Assembly (NCBI GenBank): GCA_026686845.1
Contig: JAIVEN010000028.1
Span: 6,463,001 to 6,527,000 of the forward strand
Source: Adenanthera pavonina
Taxonomy: Eukaryota; Streptophyta; Magnoliopsida; Fabales; Fabaceae
Direction of reading: 5' to 3'
Length of the DNA stretch: 64,000 bases
The stretch's first letter is position 1. Each line of letters opens with the position of its first letter. The notes under the pieces are model-generated. The model saw only the letters and a program-made list of their open reading frames with translations, was not told the origin of the DNA and searched no databases. Both the position numbers and the translations under genes were made by a program. Of this stretch, positions 57,931-64,000 are shown piece by piece.

Positions 57931-58864
57931 AATGTTTTAAAAACTTGACCTAATGTCGAACCGGAAATGTCACTGGGTCACAGTTTTTATGATTTAACTG
58001 GTTAGATCGATGATCGAACCGGTGACGTAATAATTAAATAATAATAATAATAATAATATATAATAAAATATATGTATAAAAATAAAATATTAAATTATTA
58101 AGAAAATAAATTTAAGTAGTTCAACTTCATAATACGTTAATAAACTCACATAGTAATAGCATATATTAAATCATTGAAAATAATGTTAAAACATTTTAAC
58201 ATGATAATATTACATAACTATAATATTATAAAATGACTATACTCCTTCTATCCCCAATTATAAGAAATAAATAATTACTTCATCTATATCAAGAAAAAAA
58301 CATGATAGTTAAACTTATTAATTGTGCTACAATTTAAATTTTTTTCAGAATTATCCGCATTAAAAACTTGAAGTAAGACTAATTAATTATTAGTAATTAT
58401 CAATACAACCTTAATTACTCAATGGTATAAAAGGAAAATGATATTAATTACTTCACAAATTTTATCCATGTCTCTTATATTTTGAGATAAATGAAGAGTC
58501 TCAAAATTCTTTTAATTTGGGACGGAGGGAGTATAATAAATTGAAAATTTTCATTTTTATAATTATTAATTTTAAAATAAAATGGGAAATATTGTTTTAC
58601 TCTCTAATAATTTTTATAATTAATAAGTTTGATAAAAAATTAAATTTAAGTTAAATTTTACACAATTTAAAAACTCGTCTGATTCTCTAAAAAATGCTTC
58701 AGTTCCTGGTTCAATTCTGGTTCACGGTTCAAAAGTCAGTTCGAAGCAATCTAATCCGATTTAACTCCTAAAACGGTCCAAAGCTAAAAATTGAGTTGTT
58801 CTTCTCTCCGGGTGACGGTCCAACCGGTCCGACCGTCTGATCCGGTTCGGTTCTTAAAACATTG
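57931..58864. mobile_element. MULE-like non-autonomous element inserted in duplication copy 2
   Basis: It is absent from copy 1, where tacaatgtagatatacatag is uninterrupted, so its borders are directly visible. Ends aatgttttaaaaac and ttcttaaaacatt are inverted repeats. The flank gtaggtata resembles the empty-site 9-mer gtagatata, and the left flank ataaatatt matches it at 6 of 9, suggesting a 9-bp duplication. Subterminal parts carry ccggttcgg/gaaccggtgac motifs. A Stowaway is nested inside. Confidence 0.65.
58242..58531. mobile_element. Stowaway-like MITE nested in the MULE-like element
   Basis: Ends ctccttctatccccaatta and aatttgggacggagggag, with ta on both sides (58240-58241, 58532-58533). 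Confidence 0.7.
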
Positions 58865-61731
58865 GTAGGTATACGAAGTTATCAATGATAGGATTCAAAC
58901 CTAAAATTATATACTGATTTTAAAAAAACTAAAGTATTGAGTTATCTATGAACTTTTTGTTCTAATATATTTATAATATGTAGATAAATAGATTGGCTAT
59001 AAAGAAATTTTATTAGAAGGTAAAAGTCTTTTTAATGAATCTTGATATGCATTTTTTTTACATGTGTGCGTTCTCTCTTTTCTCTCCATCTCTCTCAACA
59101 TGTATTATGTACAATCACTTGGAGAAAAAATTCCAATTGAATATGATCTTTACATTTTATTTATTTTTTAAACAACAATATAAAATATAAAAAGTGAATG
59201 GCATAAACAGTGCCATTCATATTAGGAGCATATTTGTTTCAGCTTTTTTAATGAAAAAATAAATTTTTTAATATAATAAAGTACTTTTAAAATTTTTTAA
59301 GATATTTGTTTAAATTTTTAAAAATAATCAGAATGTGAAAAAAAAAATTTCTACTTATTTTGAGAAGTTACTCTAAATAGCTTATGAAAAAAATCATTTA
59401 ATTTGAAGAGCCTTATATTATTTTAGTTAAAAATGTGTCTGGTAGAATAAATAAGAGATTTTTTTTATTTGGCATTTGAAGTTAGGTATGAAGCAATGGA
59501 GAGGAAGAAATCAAAGTAGTTCCATACTAGAAAACTGCTCCTCGCCAGCTTCTCTGTACCTTCTTGGTTCTTTTCCACGCACTAAACCATATATAAAGGC
59601 ACGAGTTCGAATTAGGGGAGACCAAAGAAAACTCCTTCTCATAGCCTAAGTGAAGAAAGTCTCACTTCTTTTATTTGCGAGAAGCATTAATTTGAAAGTC
59701 AAGATAATATCCACCATACGAAATGAATATATTAAGTTAAATATTTCTCTCTTATTCTCGATTTTTCAGAACACATTCATGTATCCCAAACATGATTATG
59801 ATTATTTTTGTTTAGGGCACCAGTTGAGGAGTACATATAGTTAGAAGAAAGAGATAGATAAGAGGGCAATTATGGAGAAGAATTAAACAACTAATTGATG
59901 TGGGGCAAAATGTTGATATAAATCACTGGTAAAAATGACATACACTATCTCATTACATATAAAGGTGGTAGAGTTCAGGTGAGAACCAATCTCATTAGGC
60001 CAGAATACACATCCCTTTCCATCCTTTTCGTTTTTTTAATTATTATCACATCGTCATTTTCTTCCTCCCTTATCCCTAAAAGTGTTAGGGTTTTACACTT
60101 TACAGGACTAGTAATACTCCTATTTTGATTTTGAATCCTTTGGGATATGAATTTTTAAAACTGATATGATTTGTTAAAAATAATTTGTATTTTGTTATAT
60201 TAAATTTTGAATAAATATTTTATGGTGTTGTTGAAATTCTTGTGAGAACTATTGTAAATAATTAATAAATAATATACCTCAACTTTTCTTCATATCTACC
60301 TGAATAATCTAGAAGATAGGAAGAAGGTAGGATGATTCCCAGTCTCATCATTGCGTCAAGTAAACATGGGAGGATTCCAAGTTTCATCAATTATTATCAT
60401 TATTTTGTCCCAGATTTAAACATGCCATTAATAATATAACTCTGATGAACAGTCTATTAGAGAAATACGAGGATAAAAGAATTAAACAGGAAGGTTTTTT
60501 TTTTGACAAAAGCAAAAAAAAAAAAAAGGAAGGAGGAATAAGAGGATTAGGGAAAAATAGAGAGTTTGTGTATGTGTGTTAGAGAAAGAAAAGCAAGAAG
60601 AAGCTGTGTTCGTTCTCCTCAATCCAATTCTATTTATTTTTGTATAAACATAGATTTGATATATTTAATTATTTGAATTATATAAAAATATATACATGAC
60701 TGGCAAATATATAACATAAAATTCAACTACGTTAAATTAACATATAATTAATTTAATTGGTAAGGAGTGAGCATATATATATATATATATATATACATCT
60801 CTATTAGGACATGGGTTTAAATCCCACTACTTGAAACCTAACTCACATGATTGTTTAAAACGAAAAGAAAAAAGTTTCCAAGTGGAATATATATGTTGTC
60901 TATTACTTTGAGTTGGGAATCATAATGCATCCTTTGTCCTTTTTCAAAGAGGCTGCTACCTGGCAACAAATTGATAGATGTCATCAAAATTTCCATAATT
61001 GATCTGCCAGTTTTGGAAAAATATGTCATAATCACACAAACCACTTAGAAACAAACTAATCTATATTATAATTCACATTTTGAATTAGTCTTCACATCGA
61101 TAAAAAGTGTGTCCAGATTGAATGGGACATGTCATTACCTGGATATCACTAGTATTAAAGGTTTTTCTATTTAATGTTGGTAAAAGGAATAATCCATATT
61201 ATAAGTTATATTATATATTGTTCATTACTTAATTTTGAAGATATATAATATAATTTATGTGTTGTTTCCCTTACATTAAAACAAGTATTTGATATTTATT
61301 GTATTATTATCAATATTGAAAATATAAAAGCTTTTTTGTTCATAAAATTATTTTTTTAGTATATTTTTATTATATGCATCATACCATCAATCAATATATC
61401 ATTTTATTGAAAAAAAGAAGTAAATTGTTTTTACCCTCCGTTTTGAATTAGGAAAAGATAAGGAAGAGGAATATTATGAGAGAAAATAAGGTGCACCCTA
61501 TCTTGTCTAGTTTCTCCATATTTTCTCTTCTAGTGTTCTCCTCCCGTATTTTTTCTTCATTCTAAAGAAAACTTAGATTAGATCCATATATTTGTATAGA
61601 TCTATATTTTTATATTTTATATTAATTAATTACTATTATGTTGCTATTTACAACAATGAAAACTATAAATATCTTACTGGCTCATGTTAAATTGGCATGA
61701 GTAATAAAAACTCTTACTACCTTTGGTTATA

Positions 61732-64000
61732 TTAGGAAAACTTGTATGGAATGAGGGAAAAATAGAGAAACAAGTATATTAAGAGAAACCTAGATAAACA
61801 ATATCTAAGTTTCCTCTTATTTTTTCTCTAAATTTTTTTTTTAATTTTTCCCCCAAAGGGTGAGTTATAAAACTGACCCTAACTCTAGATGAATCCTCCA
61901 GACTCAACAAACTTAAACATTTTGTTAAAAGAGAATTCACTTTCTCTGTTTCATTTTCAATTTAAATGATAAATACATGTCTAATAAAATAAGATTTATA
62001 AGATTCATAGGGAAGCAAACAAGGATGCGAATAATTCCTTAAACCAAAGCCGCATTCCTCGTATGAGATTCGTTAGGTGTCCCATTAAGGTGGACATCAC
62101 CACCAAGTGTCACCAAACCATGCATGCCATCTCGTCACTTAAAAATCCTACATATGTAGCCAAATCTTATCCTTGGCTTTATAATAATGATTAATGATTA
62201 ATGATAAGAAATTCTTCATTGAAAAAGAGAAGACACCAGCCCAACAAAATCTTATCACAGTTTATAAATATTCTCTTCAGTCCAAAATATAAATCTTATT
62301 TGAATTATTACATAGAAGCCAAGAAAGTTAATGTTACTCATTAAATCTATCAAATAAATATATTATTTTATTATAATACTCTCATTTAATGTATTGCATT
62401 TAAAAATTGATATCTCTCTTACGTTTAATTATAGATAAGGACAAAATAGGAAAAAGAACATTTAATATTCTAAAAATTACCAAATAAAACTTACTTCTGA
62501 AAGAGAACTTATATTTTAAAACAGAGAAACTAGTTGTCAAGGACGAAATCATTTGTCGTGGAAAAGCACCTCCCCCCTTCCCCAAAAAAAAAAACCAAAA
62601 AAGCCGGTCAGTAAACTTGCTTATCATGAAAATTTAACATCTTTGCCCCCTGGAAATTTACATTTCAGTCCCCATAATTTTTGCCAAATGGAAACATTAA
62701 ACAACAATTGTCCTTTAAAAACATCTAAAATATATTCTTTTAAAAACACTTTTCATATATTGATTATAAAATTAAATTTATAAAATAATAAAATATAATA
62801 AAGTTTTCAAGAAGATGTTTATTTTCTATATATGAATAACTATTAATATATTTTCTACTCCACTCTTTTATAAAATATATTCCTTTTACATTTTTTAATT
62901 ATACTTTGTACTTATTGTAAAATTACAGTTTTATACTAAATAAAACATCATTTGAGAATATAAAATAATTATAATTTAAGTTTAAATTGCAACGTTAACT
63001 CAAAGATTGTAAGATACTAAAGAAATCTTTTCTGAATAAAAAATCTAGTTAACAAATTATTAAGATAAAGAATGTATACCTTTTTTAAAAGTCCTATTTG
63101 CTATGTTTACCTATAATTTACAATTAATGTTATATAAAAAATTACATTTTTATAGGTGTTACATAATGTATCATTGTGTTTAAATTTTAGAAAATTTTAT
63201 TATTATATTTATTTAATAAATATTTAAAATACTATTTTTAATAATTATTAATGATTATAATTTTTACCACCCGCCTGCCTGAAATTTCTTTTTATGGTTC
63301 CATCTCTATTTTAAGTATAATGTCTTGAGTTTGATTCTTGGATGTGTATATGAAAAAGATTTTGTTGGAAGATGAAAAACCCACTTCGATTATTTCTACA
63401 CCTCGAATGGATTAATTTTTTATTGTCAGTTAAAGAATATTATTAGTACAAAAAAAAAAGGAAAACACCCACAATACAACAAAGGACTGATCTCGGTTTT
63501 CATTAGAAGAAAAAAATAAAAAGACTGATCTGGTGGCCAGGTACCCATGTTCTTTCTCAATCATTGTGATTTGTAAAGAAGGTGACAATGAAATTGCTTA
63601 TATGCGAGAGAGAGAGTTTATTAGGGATACTTTTTCGCCCACTTTAGTAAACAAGCAGATGGACACGTTTACTTGATTTGATGAACTCCTAATATACTTT
63701 TTGCGATGAAACCAAGCACACATAAAGTGGATAGATTTTGCAACATAAATAATCATCATTATATAAATTGGATACGGCTGCTGTATAATTATTATTTATT
63801 TCGTAAAATATATACTATTGTTTTTATAAAAATGGTTACAATCAATAACAATCATTATATATATATATATAATTGTGTATGAGATATGTACAATTACTAT
63901 TTATTTTTATAAATTTTGGCTTTGCCATGACAATATTCTTTCATGTGCTTAGCACGCGCCTGATGATTCCGATATATATACCTAAGTGGCAGGCCCATGA
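61732..64000. other. AT-rich end of the window without a recognisable gene
   Basis: A tRNA B-box-like cttgagtttgattcttgg near 63324-63341, followed by an A-rich part, may mark a SINE. A candidate ultrashort insertion lies at 63481-63531. No exon is recognised up to the window end. Confidence 0.5.
63481..63531. repeat. Candidate ultrashort A-rich insertion with 13-bp target duplication
   Basis: aaaggactgatct (63481-63493) and aaaagactgatct (63519-63531) match at 12 of 13 positions and flank 25 bases that start cggttttcattag and end in an A-rich tract. Confidence 0.5.

Larger units (their letters stand above)
56495..61731 (+). repeat. Segmental duplication, copy 2
   Basis: Homologous to 46310-50540 in direct orientation. 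It starts tattaaaaatttatctta immediately at the truncated CACTA end and stops at acctttggttat (61731). It is interrupted by a 0.93-kb MULE-like element (57931-58864). It also has an (AT)n expansion near 60774-60795 and an insertion with ttttttttttgacaaaagc near 60495. Confidence 0.85.

Overview
This window is plant nuclear DNA, most likely from a eudicot. It is AT-rich, with intron-split genes using GT-AG splice sites, long intergenic stretches and many plant-type transposons (CACTA, hAT, Stowaway and Tourist-like MITEs, Ty3/gypsy LTR elements). I cannot name the species from sequence alone. No operon, CRISPR array, rRNA gene or convincing tRNA gene was seen.

Layout. 1-1.2 kb holds the last two coding exons of an ALIX/BRO1-type ESCRT protein. 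3.4-10 kb holds two SABATH carboxyl methyltransferase genes arranged head to head: an intact three-exon copy on the minus strand, and a plus-strand copy disabled by two in-frame stops and a lost splice acceptor. Two hAT-type MITEs lie between them. 11.7-21.8 kb is a 13-exon minus-strand gene for a 447-residue TTC5-like TPR protein, with a solo LTR in its largest intron. 26.4-37.7 kb is a decayed chromovirus-type Ty3/gypsy element with perfect 5-bp target duplications; its right LTR is interrupted by a 3.5-kb solo LTR of Tat/Ogre appearance. 38.0-38.6 kb is an intronless PADRE/DUF4228 gene with a putative N-myristoylation signal and two upstream W-boxes. 39-46 kb is gene-poor and full of small DNA transposons, some nested. 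46.3-61.7 kb is a direct duplication of a 4-5 kb segment, each copy carrying a two-exon gene for a 118-residue tail-anchored-looking protein. The whole spacer between the copies is a 6-kb CACTA transposon that carries a Transpos_assoc/Transposase_24 type gene but no recognisable TNPD/TNP2 catalytic gene. 61.7-64 kb has no gene I can support.

The genes do not form one pathway. The pairs that share a history are the inverted SABATH pair and the tail-anchored pair, the second of which shows a block of near identity that looks like gene conversion.

The most unusual signal is a set of ultrashort (13-25 bp) insertions made of a few bases plus an A- or T-tract, each flanked by 10-18 bp direct repeats. 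Three of them, far apart, share the same GTTGGCC (or TTGGCC) joined to the A-tract. They look like extreme 5'-truncated target-primed retrotranspositions of one source RNA.
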